Part shown: piece after piece, positions 22,889-34,824 of the stretch
Numbering within the stretch: the first letter of the stretch is position 1
Layout: each line of letters starts with the position of its first letter
Position numbers and translations under genes: made by a program
The notes under the pieces: model-generated
Databases searched by the model: none
Told to the model about the DNA's origin: nothing
The model's input: the letters and a program-made list of their open reading frames with translations, nothing else
DNA from: Plenodomus lindquistii
Taxonomy: Eukaryota; Ascomycota; Dothideomycetes; Pleosporales; Leptosphaeriaceae
Reading direction: 5' to 3'
DNA length: 64,000 nucleotides
Assembly (NCBI GenBank): GCA_025504975.1
Contig: JANUWI010000009.1
Location: 682,001-746,000 of the forward strand

Positions 22889-24028
22889 TCAGTCGCTACC
22901 GCGGTCATCACTGCGTGCAGCCTTCTTCTTCTTCTCAACACGTGCCTCTTCTTCCTTTGCAAGCTTTTCTTCCGAGGAACCCGCTTCGTGGAAGACCTTG
23001 GCACGGTCCGTCGCACCAGGTACATGGTCTGGTAGTTCTCCGCGACCGATCAAGCTGAGCACGATGCTGGCACCGACGATGAAAGTCAAGACGAACCGGT
23101 ACACACCGTACCACGGGGGTGTCCAACCACGAACTGCAGCTCCTATTTTCATTCTGTTAGTAATAGTCTCTTTCGATTTGTTGGCTGGAATAACATACGC
23201 GTATCGACATAGTAAAGCGCCACAAAGCCAATGAATTGTGTGATGAGCGCCCCCTCAACGGGCAAGAGCAGCGTCATGGAGGCTACAGCTGGTGCGACGA
23301 CACCAATCGCATAGCGCTTGTAGCCCTGGTACCCCCCGTATCCAGCCCACTCCAATCCCCAGTGAATCGCTCCAAGGAACGAGAGAATGGATGCGCCGTA
23401 GCCGATTTGTATGGGCTCGAGCAAGTGTAAAAGGTATGTAGCATTAGCCGAAGACATGAGGAAGCCGTAGCCAGCGGTCGCGTGATTGAGTTCCCAGGCG
23501 AGGTAGACGGTCGAGGTCGAGGTTGCGAGGTAGGGGAGTGTGCCGGCGAGACCCATGTAGTATGCTTCTCGGGGAACATCTTTGAGGCTGAAAGTCGCTT
23601 TGACGGTATCCTTGGAATGATCAATATCTGTAATGAAGCCGAGAATTATAGTATATCGAACTTACCACATCATGCTTTACACTAGCCATCATGTCCACCT
23701 CGCGATCTGGATTCTCTGTAGCCACCTCTGAAAAGATGGGATGTGTTGACGATGTGGAAGACACAGTCTCTGGGGTAGGTTTGATCACTTCCTTGGCATA
23801 CTTCTTCTCGGCCTCCTTTAGCTCTTTTGGCAGTTCTGAGTAGGTGCGGCGCAGCATATCAGCTTGTACTGGCTTCAAGTGCGCCGTCTGCGGTCTCCTC
23901 GAGGCCATGGAGCCAAATTGGGTTGTCCATTGCAATGACGGTGTTGTACGTTGGAAATTGGCTACCGGACGCGCCACAGGTGCTACTATCGACCTCAGCG
24001 CTATGCGCGAAGCTCCATTGCGAAGCAT
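22889..24028 (-). CDS. DUF3429 / TMEM69-like mitochondrial membrane protein
   Basis: There are three exons on the minus strand: 24028-23666, 23610-23199 and 23142-22889 (introns 55 and 56 bp; donors GTAAGT and GTATGT). The product is 342 aa. The N-terminus (MLRNGASRIALRSIVAPVARP) is basic and amphipathic, a good mitochondrial presequence. A polar linker is followed by the conserved domain beginning about residue 122 (KATFSLKDVPREAYYMGLAGTLPYLATS) with several hydrophobic segments, LHLLEPIQIGYGA, FLGAIHWGLEWAGYGG and, after the last intron, GWTPPWYGVYRFVLTFIVG. The C-terminus is a charged coiled segment rich in Lys and Glu. The acceptor of intron 1 is CCAAG, chosen because it alone restores the conserved frame; a nearer TTACAG would shift it. 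Function is unknown for the family; inner mitochondrial membrane location is inferred. Confidence 0.85.
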
Positions 24029-25557
24029 TGTAATTAGAATGTTTGTATGACGGGTGGCGGGCAAGAGAGAAGGCGCAAAACACTTTGACGAGAACTTTGA
24101 ACTTGGGATTAGAATTAAAATACACTGGTGGACAAAGACAGAGCAGAGAGACACGAGAGAAGTAGCTCTGGAACTGGCGGTTGTCGAGGTTTCGAGCTGC
24201 CCGCAGCAAGTTGCGCGCGTTGAGCACAGCCTGACGTCACGTTCGAAGTGGTGGAGGGTTACGTCACGTGTCGGAAGATTCTCGGCGTTGAGGGGACATT
24301 GAATGGAGTAATTAGTGTTAACGTTGCAATGCAGATGTTGGTCTTTCTGCTCAAGCCAACATTTCATCGCGAGCGAAACCTTCCTGCAACAGATTTAGAT
24401 TGTTTCCATTGTAGGAGCCGTTAGATCTGACTTGCTTGAGTCTTGCTTTTCGTCAATGCCGCAGGATCATACTCAACAGCAGCCCTGCACCTCACCCCGC
24501 AACTTTCCATGTTCTTTGGCACATCTCTGTCTGTTTGAAGCGCATGCTACATGAAGAAAGTGATGCACTACAGCTTCGTTGTGCAGAGTGCGAGTTTGGC
24601 CGATGTGTTGTGCGACAATGTCGAGGGAGCTTCATGGACAAGGTCTGCCGTCGCGTTTCCTTCTTGAGTAAACCCACGGAGAGCCCAACAGGGGACCGCC
24701 ATTGCTTGGCACCAGTAGCCTTCTGGAGTACTGCCAGAAGGCTCCATGTTTCTCGCCCAAATTGTGGGTGCGTGGAGACTTGAGCCGCATCTTTCAGGCC
24801 GGATAGCGGAACAGCTCAGGACATATGTGGAGCGTCGGACGTCAGCCCGCTATTTGTGAAATCATATTGATCGCGTACGCGCGGATGTATGGCCAATGTC
24901 AGGCCCGATATCTGTTAGCAGGCGACTGATCGACGATTGATAGGTGCAGGAAGGAATACCTGACCAAAGATCGAAGTATCTGAGCATCCATGTGATGAGG
25001 CTGGGCCGCGCGCGCCGTTACTCTGTCGCCCTGGAGTTTCCCCGCTTTACTAAAGCAACACCCACCCCTCCACGAGCGTCATACTCACAACTCAGAAGGT
25101 GCATACTCTGTCGCGTGCCGATCGACTCCCGAGCAATTTCTCTCCACGTTTTTTACATCCAAATCCCCATTGCCCCTACCCCAATTGCTGGACCGCACCA
25201 GAATTTCGGTGTTCATTATCGCGAAACAGCCCTCCTACCAAGCGCTTCCGGAGCAACCATTTCGGCTATCACAACCACATTCACATTTCATTCGTCAAGA
25301 GGCACAGCTCTCGCCAACACTGCGAACGTGAACGGACTAACTACTCCTCATACTCCTAGGCCCCACCAAGAATTCTTCCAGACCTCAAGAGACCAGCCGA
25401 CCTAGTGCCTGCAACCTCCTCTGTTAAACCGCACTGTCAACCCCAGACTTGTGCACGGCACATCCCCCAGTACTCTCGAACGTGGACGGAAAAATTTCCT
25501 GCTGTCTCTAGGAAAAGGTTTCTCCATTCCTATAGAAAGCGACGTCAATACTTCGAC
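24029..25557. other. Divergent promoter region (DUF3429 / glycerol kinase)
   Basis: This is 1.5 kb between diverging genes. It contains a CRE-like palindrome and an E-box close to the DUF3429 gene (listed separately). The glycerol-kinase side (25000-25557) is C- and A-rich, as expected of a fungal leader. Open frames here show no protein-like conservation. Confidence 0.5.
24232..24270. promoter_or_regulatory. CRE-like palindrome plus CACGTG E-box
   Basis: TGACGTCA at 24232-24239 is a perfect CRE/ATF palindrome. TTACGTCA at 24259-24266 is a second, one-off half, and CACGTG at 24265-24270 is a bHLH E-box overlapping it. All lie 200-245 bp upstream of the DUF3429 start codon (24028, minus strand), so bZIP and bHLH control of that gene is plausible. 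Evidence is sequence match only. Confidence 0.45.
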
Positions 25558-27505
25558 ATGTCCACTGAAAAGCCCACTGAGGAGGATGTAAATCCGCAAC
25601 CAGTGTCCAAGGACGAGGTCACAGATTCAGACGGCGTGCAGCTTGATGAGGATAAACTCAAACAATTCTTTATTGGCTCGATCGATCAAGGGACCACAAG
25701 TACTCGATTCATCATCTTCGATGGCGTAGGAGAACCGGTGGCCCAACATCAGATCGAATTCAAACAATATTATCCGCAGTCTGGGTGAGTTGCTAAAAAC
25801 CTTCATCAGTGAGTGCATGTCTGATAATCACAGTTGGCACGAACATGATCCCAAAGAGATCATCGAAACAGTGGAGGAATGTATCGACCGCGCCACCAAC
25901 ATCTTCTTAGATCAGGGACACGACGTCTCTGATATCAAAGCCGTTGGTATCACCAACCAACGTGAGACCACAGTAGTTTGGGACACCAAGACCGGCGAAC
26001 CACTCTACAATGCGATCGCATGGTATGTCGAGTGTCACTGATGTGTTTAATGTGAAGTTGTGTACTGACTTGACCCTCGATGTGCAGGCCAGATACCAGG
26101 ACCAAAGGATTAGTCCGTGAGCTAAAGAATCGCGAGGGTGCTGACGGACTACTGAACATGTGTGGTCTCCCGCTGTCAACATATCCATCATCAGTCAAGC
26201 TGCGATGGATCCTAGACCATGTCGAGCCAGCTCGGAAGGCCTACGAAGAAGGTCGGCTATCATTCGGTACCATCGATACATGGATTCTTTACAACCTCAA
26301 TGGCGGGAAAGATGCTGATGTCCACGTGACCGATCCTAGTAACGCATCTCGAACGATGTTCATGAACCTGTAAGACTCATGCACGATTATGCACGTTCCA
26401 GAACATGTGCTTACTCTACCGCAGGCACACCGTTCAGTACGACGATAAGCTCCTGGATTTCTTCCAATTTGACCGCAGAAAGTTGAACCTGCCCAAGATT
26501 GTTCCGTCTTCATCACCCGAGGACTTTGGATTCTTCAGAAGTGGCCTACTAAAAGGCATTCGTATTGCGGGTTGTTTGGGTGACCAATCGTCGGCTCTGG
26601 TTGGTCAACAGGGGTTCACGCCCGGCTCTGCAAAGAATACGTACGGCACAGGGTGCTTCCTGCTGTATAACGTTGGGGAGAAGCCAGTTATATCTACCCA
26701 TGGTCTTCTCGCCACTGTCGCGTACGACTTTGGTGGAAACCGAAAGCCAGTCTACGCACTTGAAGGAAGCATCGCTGTCGCAGGCAGTGGTGTCAAGTTT
26801 CTCATGAACAATATGGGTTTCATCACACATTCGCACAAGATCAGTGATCTTGCGGCATCTGTAAAAGACAACGGTGGTTGCGTTTTCGTCACGGCCTTCA
26901 GTGGTTTGTTCGCTCCCTACTGGATAGACGATGCAAAGGGCACGATCTTTGGCATCACTCAATTCACCGAGCGGGGACATATAGCTCGTGCTACCCTCGA
27001 AGCAACCTGCTTCCAAACAAGGGCCATTCTAGATGCGATGGAACTAGACAGTGGACATAAACTCAACATGCTTGCAGTTGATGGAGGCATGAGTAATTCC
27101 AACTTATGCATGCAGGTACGTTGCACCCACGTCGCGAAAAATTCGTGATACTTCTCGTACTGCATTGCTGACTAGACGGACAGACCCAAGCGAACATTAT
27201 CGGTATTCCCGTCGATCGTCCCGCCATGCGCGAAACTACTGCTCTAGGTGCAGCAATTGCTGCCGGATTCGCAGTCGGCGTCTGGAAGGAGTTCGATGAG
27301 CTCAAAGAGATCAACCAAAAAGATCGTATGATATTTGAACCAGATATCAGCAAGGAGGAGGGTGATAAGATGTTCAAGAAATGGGGACGGGTAAGCATCC
27401 ATGAGGCGTGGACATTTCGCATGACTGTGCTGATCTTTTCTCTAGGCTGTAGAAATGTGTCGCGGTTGGTTGGACGCCAGCGAGGCCAATGGGGAATTTT
27501 CATAA
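25558..27505 (+). CDS. gut1: Glycerol kinase
   Basis: Glycerol kinase phosphorylates glycerol to glycerol-3-phosphate, the entry step of glycerol use, with ATP as donor. Six exons: 25558-25784, 25834-26022, 26088-26369, 26425-27115, 27184-27390 and 27446-27505; introns 49-68 bp, all GT-AG with consensus-like donors. The joined product is 551 aa. FGGY-family hallmarks: DQGTTSTRFIIFD (residues 43-55), GITNQRETTVVWD, AIAWPDTRT spanning an intron, the GFTPGSAKNTYGTGCFLLYN signature, and AVDGGMSNSNLCMQTQANIIG near the C-terminal domain. The ATG at 25558 (MSTEKP) is the first true ATG in the frame; it adds a short acidic N-terminal extension of about 35 residues before the fold. I see no mitochondrial presequence. 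The gene appears intact and is divergent from the DUF3429 gene. Confidence 0.95.
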
Positions 27506-30500
27506 TCGTTTACTAATTTCAATGGCTATATATCCGCAATCGGTAGCCTGCATTTCCATCCCAACATTGTCAGTTGATGGTGCCGAACAACGACTTGTTG
27601 ATGAAGCTTCGAGGGCCAACGTGCAAACGGGATAGAAGTTTTCTCTCAATTCGTGCTCGGGTGACATTCTGCGCCAGCAGCTAAGCAGCTTCAGGGTTGT
27701 AGGATCACTGACACGTGCTTTAAAGCCTAATGTATGAGAGCTACTAACAGTTTATGCAGTGTGGAATAAACATAGCAGCACGGCAACACGGTGTTCTTGA
27801 TAATGACAGGCAGCACGTCAAACCGAGCGAAAAATGGGTTTGCTTTGCATGTGTTCGCTCAGGGGCGATCCAGATTCATTATCAAATCCAGCTTCTATCA
27901 GCGGCAACCACTTATCAATTGGGATGTTCTTGGCAAGGTCGATGTAACGATTGACATCGGTTTGTGCCTCCCGAGTGTTTGGGAGCCTCTTACGTACGAG
28001 CACCCTTGTCAACACTTCAGGCTGAATGCACAGAATCATTGGTCAACAAGGACACGACGTGCTCCGCGGCGACTGATCTGATTTGGTCAACAATAATATT
28101 CTATGAACATTTACGCTGAATTACGACAGACAACAAGCGGATATGCAATGACACCATACCATGCTACACCAGCGGAACGACACAGGAGGTATGGAGCGAT
28201 AATCCTCTCCCTGGACTTATGCCCACAATCGAGCAGTGACAGACAGCTACGTTCGATTCTCATGGCAGGAGGAGTTTATTTCGTCAATGGCGGTACCCAA
28301 TAGTACCCTGCCATATTCCTCTTGCTCGCTAGCACTTGTACGAAGATATTTATAACACCAGAATCGATGTAAGAACGGCGAGAATGGGGAGCAGAACCTT
28401 GCGTGTTCTTATGCCTAGTGGGGTCGATCCTGCAGTTCGAGGATCGCAAGTCAGCCTTGTAGTCAGTGGCACCACTGATCTGCGATTTGCCTAAAAATTC
28501 TCTTCTCTACCCTTTTTGCCGCATTGTGGAGTATTTGAGGAGACACAGATCTCCTTGGTTGTGAGTTGCTTCAGCTTTTAGTCTAAGCCCACCCCAACGG
28601 CAATGGGAAGACTACCAAAGTGTAGTATCTGCTCACTTGTGGCATGCACTGACTAGGGAATTGCTGGCGTCTCTGGGTGGTGGTTCAGATTTAGTACTGG
28701 GCATACTTGCTTTTCTTCGCCACCGGCTTCTAGTAGGAGACTTGTCGCAGGTAGAGCGTTTGGCCCAGCTCACAGTAGAATGACAAGCTCAGCCTCATGA
28801 GCAGTCGGAGGACTGCACGGACGAGTATGGCGGATCGGTATATATGCCGATTTCAGAGATCTCCCCGCCCAGCCACAACGGTTACGTGCAGGTCGGAGGG
28901 CGGCAGCTGAGATGACGGAACTGGAACGACTGTGAGTGTGCATGCGCAATGATACTGAACGGGGAAGCGGGTACTTCAGGCGTAATCGGTCAGAGAGTCA
29001 GCGTAAGGCCGAGCAGACACCCTGGAGACGAAAATGGCGGGCGCTGCGGGACATGGATTGGGACCAGCAGCAGAGAAGCGATGAGCTTACGAGGATCACT
29101 TATGCCCAAGCGAACTTGACTTGCATGTTCAAAGAGATGGGTGACCCTGGCACGTGGAGAGAGAGGGATGCTGCAGCTTCACCCACGAACAGGGGTGGCT
29201 CTCAACGGCGCTCCACCCCACGCAGTCCCGTGCATCAAACGTAGTCGCAGATCGGCCTGAGCTTACGCACGTTGGGTAAGTACCGACTTAGTACGCACTA
29301 GTGGTAGGGCGAGCTGGCACCCCTGAATTCTATAACGCGCCAGCCAGTGACATGCTGGTTTTGCTTGTCCGAGGTCCTTTTAACCTGAGGACAAGTTTGA
29401 AGGTTACTTTACAACACGCAAACACCTTACTCCGCCGCCAATCGTCTTGATACCCTGTAGGGTTTTCTCGGCATCCTGGTCATGCTCGCACCTTGCCGGA
29501 GGCATGGGCACTTCAAACGTGGGAGCATCCACTTGAGTCTGCAGACCAATTGCTCGACCATACTCGGAGTCGGAGGCCTAGTCCCGCTGAGCAACCATGG
29601 CAGTCCCCATAATGCATACTATGGGAGCCAGGTTCTGCTATGACAGGCCTGCGAAGGTGCGGGTACCTGACGACTGACGTTCTCTGGCTGCGCTATACAT
29701 AACGGACCGTCACGCAGCTACATGCTGAGCCAGATATTTCACCAGAACGTACCACCAGAAATACGCACTACTCTGTCTCCTGCACAATCGCTACCATTTT
29801 ACGTCAGTCACTGGCCACCTTCCATCTGCTCCCTACGCAGCATAAGCATCCTTTGCTACGATGTGTGACTATACTCAAGTAGAGTACAAGTGCCGACACC
29901 TCCGCTTCATCGTACGAGCATGGTGTACTACGTATCAGGCCACTCACAAGCGGTGTCCTCTCAACATTGTTGCAATGTAAGAGCAGGCGGCATCATAGTT
30001 TCACCATCTGCTGATCAAGTTCGCAGTGAATATAGACTCAGTGAGGAGTGCAGTGGGTGAAGTCTCGTCCAGCTACCCTTCCCAACATACTGATTCCAGC
30101 AGGTGACTGCAAGAAATCGTAACAGATGCCACCAAGTCATTTACCTCGATGTTTTTCGGATTTCCCTTTCGGTCTCGATTCCTCCACATACGGCGCATAC
30201 GGCACGGCGAACAGATGCGCAATACCCATTTGATTGTCATTCATACTTCGTTTCCATCAGAAGCATCATCAGGTTTTCCGCATTCTCACCAGCGCAAGTC
30301 AACATCCTGAATATCGGGCAAAAAAATTGTTCAGAGCCAAACCGGGATCGGCTGATAGGCAGAGCACTATTGGCGTTTTGGGGCCGGACTATGTACAGCA
30401 CATCTCGAGGGCAGATCAATTCAGAATTTCACCCGCACACCGACAGTTTTCCTTTACCATGATGCCACACGCGTAGCTGACCCTGCAATCAAAGCCACAG

Positions 30501-33500
30501 CGATACTCAAGGTGGTACTTTGGCTAGATTTAGTTGGCACAGGCGCTATTTGCACCATATGGAATGTCATTCGACGGCCTTGGCTCCGGCTCGGACGCCA
30601 ACGCTTCCCTTTTGCCGCTACGCAGCTGGACATCGGGTTGCATTCCGAGCCTATACTAGATATTCTAGTTTCTGAATTCACAACCCTAATCACACTTCAA
30701 CCAGGTTTACAAAGTATAATGGGGATCTGGGCACGCGACGCGCCTGGGATTTCACTTCAGCAGCTGCAATTCCCATCCAAGCTTGGACACGCTTGGTGCC
30801 GCTAAAAGGAGCTGGGCGACCAATAGGATCCTACCTGGATGCCCCAAAGTGAATAGCAGACCCGCGGAATTGATGGAGATGGCGAAGCATCTGATTCCAG
30901 AACGGTCGACCTCATTGTTACCAGCCGTGCATGGGGACAACAAATCACGTTTCGAGACATGCTGCAGGAGCTCGTACTCGGGCCAATAAAACGACTGTTA
31001 ATGTAGGGGGAATTGTAGACACAGCCAATGAGAAAATTGGAGCGGGATGCGCACGTTCTCTTCTTCTTGCGTCATCACCCATCCTCGGTACTTACCCGCC
31101 CACCGTCAATAGTATCGTGATTACACAGTAGAGTCAAGTCGAATGTCAAAACGGGTCAGTGCGAGTCAGATACGGCTATGTCCATTGATCAGGTGATTGA
31201 TAAGTTGCGGTCTCACAGCAGAGTGTCGAAGCCTTGAGAGTGACAGGGCTCAAAACATTACGAATACGTGGTGCAACGCTGCTGCATCCATCGAGGTGCT
31301 TGGCCAATGCGCTGCAGTGTAACGAATATACTCATAGGTATCGTTCAACCAAGCATCCTTCCTTCCAGTACCTGGTTTAGTTTCATTCCTGTCCCTTGTC
31401 TCATCGACTGAAGATTGAGTGATACGAGTTTCTTCTAATAATTTGGATGGCACAAGGACCCTCCCAGACCCGCATTTGATACATTCTTAGGCAAACGAAA
31501 AAAGGTGTGCAGTGAGGCTTCCACAGGGCGCACGACACAAGACCGTTGGCGACTGATCTTTTTGTATCACTCTGTCATCGCTTCGAAGACGATCACATGG
31601 CTTCCTTCATGCACAAAGGTGCTACATATTGCGTTATGTAGATAATATATGCGATCTGCATGGGGCAGTGACTCGCGGAGGAGCCATGGAAGCATTGTAG
31701 AACCAACAACGTAAGGAGTCTGAAGGATCAGGACTGGCATACTGACTCGTACATGGTTGCCGACGCGGCAAGCCGCTCGCCTACCACGAAGCTGAACGCC
31801 ACCACCTCGCAGTAAAAGCCGTTCCGTGACGGGATTCCGGGAACATGATTCGGGAGGTCCACTACATTTGTGAGGCTCTAAGATATGCGTAGTGCGCGTC
31901 GAGGGTACTCGTGATGTGTGGATCGGTATCATCTTAATCAAGTCTGTCCGTACCAGGCGATGTCGCACCAGACCATGTCGCCCGCCTCCATGTCCCGTGA
32001 TTAGACTGGGCATGTCTGATGAACGCGTAGTGTCTACAACAAACGTGTTCGGACAGACTATGTGTAGCACGTGGACGCACGTCCCAGGTTTCGCTCGCGT
32101 TACTACATTCAAATGCAAAGCCGGACTCTTCATATGGAATAATATCACCTTAACGGATGCGGAACCGAAAGAGAAGTGATAAAATCGTTATCACGTCGGT
32201 CGTGGCATTCAGCAAAAGGCATGTTTACCACGAGATTTTTTACCCCCTGTACCATGGGTATCTACTCTTTTCGTGGCACGGTTTCTTCACGAAGGTCAAC
32301 CGCGACGCTCCGTGGCTCATGGGCCTGGGATCTGTTTCCGCCTCCCCGCTCCCCTTGTCCGTTAAGGTGCAGGCCGACAATGATTCCTGGTTATTTCCGG
32401 GTCTGAATGTCTGATGGCTTCATTTACCAGAACGCACGATAGGGCGACAAGAGTACCTAAAGCTTGCAATGTCGCGAGCTCAGGTACATACGAAGTGCCA
32501 TGTGTAAGACAGTGTAACCTGGGTGGTTTAGGTTCGCCAAACAAACCTTAGTCATGAGCCCGACGCTCGCCTGGGTAACAGCTAGGCATGTCAAGTTTAT
32601 TCCGCATTTGGGCAACTGAGCCTATGCAAGTTCGCCTGATACTCCTAGTGACGGTGCCTTTCACGTTAATGTTTGTTAGTGTAGTAATCTCACAATCTGC
32701 GCCGCATTGCAGCGGACTTTTGGGCTCTTAACCTTGTACATTCAAATTCTACCTATGGTAAGTTTGGGTTTATAGTCCCAAATACGCAGTTTGTGGTGCA
32801 AATCTACTATCATGCATGTATCGTCAGTTTGCATCGTATCGGCAAATTATAAGGTAGTTGCAATGCAGCCCAAGTGCAAGGGCTGGTGATGGGCTGGTTT
32901 TCCCAGAGTCCCAGACATGCCATGCCAAGACGAGGTTTGGCATGTGTGATGTATCGACACGTACTACAAGCCACCATCCGTCTCTCGACGCTGTCATATT
33001 TCCGACGTCCAATCTTGAAACGAAACCACTGCCTTCATCTCTACCCATCCCATCCCGCACTGACTGAGCAATTTTGCGTCGGACACGTTGACGGCACCGG
33101 CACGGTCCGGGCTGTCAGTGAAAAACGAACGACACAGTATGTACACAGTAAAGTCGATCCTACTCATCTGCAGTTAGTCGAAGTCGGTCCGAGAAAACGA
33201 GTATACACAGTACGTTGTGCTCGCCTCGCCATAGCGGTGTCTCGATTGCTGACCCCACGCCGCCACGCGCCTCGGTGTCTATCACCACGTCAAAGGCGGA
33301 ACAGCCCGGGCAAGAGTCAATTACGACATGAACTCAAGAATAATCGTATGAGCCATCAGATAACCTGATTTTGTGTTGAGCTCAGAATCCTGCGGGAATC
33401 CTGTCAGTCAAACCTTTAGTGCACGGGTGGAGTATGATACATACCACAGAGTCTACCTAGGTACATAGTAGACACTCACTTGTGCTTCACGATGTTGACT

Positions 33501-34824
33501 GGCTGCGTATCTCCAAAACCACGGCAGATGCTGGCGGCGTAGATTCAATCACACTATCTCAGGATCATGTCTCGGCGTGTCCGCCGGACACTTCTCCGCC
33601 GCCCGTTCATTCGAGCGGAGAGAGATACACGCCTTCCGCCAGGATGGGCTGAAACGCAGGGGAGAGTTTCGACTATGACGTGCATCTTCGACATGCATCC
33701 ACCTGATCGCATTCACTACTGTGTACTCGGATTGCAACATCGGAGGCTCTCATAGCCCAAGCTCTACAGGGGCCAGAATTGAACTCGAAACATGTTTTCT
33801 CCCGTCCCATCGCTAAAGGCTGATCGGCCTGTTCTCCGTGTCCTTCATAGTAAACTCTCAAATTAGCTTCATCCATGAGCAAAAGAAGCGGTCCTTCTTC
33901 GGCCCTGCAGTCGTTACTTGGCGCTCATGTGCCGCTATGTCCTGACTTCAGTCAAATGCTAACGTGCCCTTGGGTGTGTGTCTAGAATTGAAAGACTCAT
34001 GGACCACGCCATGGTCAACGGTTCAACACTGTACAATCGGACCACGGGAGGGCCGATGAAAGGTTAAACAGCTTTCGAAGGGAACCTATCGATACCAACC
34101 TAGCCTCGACGGAATATATTCGGGCGGTACAAGAACGGTGTACTGTGTCGCTCAGTTCCGCCCGATGTACACAGGGGAGCCATGAAGTCAGATCCTTCCG
34201 GTCTTGACTGCGTGGGTGTACATACTGTACTGGATATACCGAGGCTCGTGGTCGAAACTCAATCGCCCTTCCTGGGTTCGGCACGTCCTGAGAGTTGCCA
34301 ACAGTCGGTGAAGACCCTGACATCAATCAGCATGGCCAACGGCGTAACACAATTCCAGATACACGCGTTGGTAAACGATGTGCGTATGTAATCATGACCA
34401 AGCATCGAGCATGATACTGTCAGCACACACAGTATCTCGTGGGCTTCAAGCTTTGGCGGTACCGTGACTGTAGGTAGTGTGGATCCGGATCTAACAGTAG
34501 GACCGTACAGTAACGTTGTCAAACCGAGCCCTCCATGGATTAGTGAGCTCACGTCTTAACTCCTCAACTGCGGCCAAAACAAGAGTGATCAAGACTTGCA
34601 CTGTCTTGCATTGTGCAAGCTGGGCACATGGCCGGTCACGAAAGCCTTGCAGTGAGCTGATGGTATATCTCGAGAGTCTGACCAATTAGAGAATGCATAC
34701 AGATATCAAAGTGCGCTTTTCTTGTGATTGGTCGCTGCGGTCTCCTTTTCGCAAGCGAGGTCAGGGACAGCCGTAGTGTTGGCGACGCGGAATGGCCGCG
34801 CGACATCCTCACCGCCGCCAGAAA
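27506..34824. other. 7.3-kb region without a recognisable gene
   Basis: This is the longest gene-free stretch in the window. Frames are short and compositionally random. The longest is a 188-codon minus-strand ORF (32133-31567), and a 73-codon minus-strand ORF at 28039-27818 reads as somewhat protein-like; neither resembles anything I know. Small inverted repeats occur, for example 33451-33473 (GTCTAC ... GTAGAC around TACCTAGGTA). Composition is not obviously AT-rich, so heavy RIP of a large transposon is not evident by eye. No transposase, reverse transcriptase, LTR or terminal repeat was recognised, and no tRNA or 5S gene. Confidence 0.5.

Noticed and set aside
28425..28455. B-box-like AGTTCGAGGATC suggesting a tRNA
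   Set aside because: No A box or cloverleaf around it; it is part of a short CGATCC/GGATCG inverted repeat.
29130..29170. GGGTGACC segment resembling part of 5S rRNA
   Set aside because: Only eight bases match; the rest of a 5S gene is absent.
32690..32770. tRNA-Lys-like sequence (CTCTTAA anticodon-loop look-alike, TTCAAAT downstream)
   Set aside because: The anticodon and T stems do not pair properly and no acceptor stem could be built.
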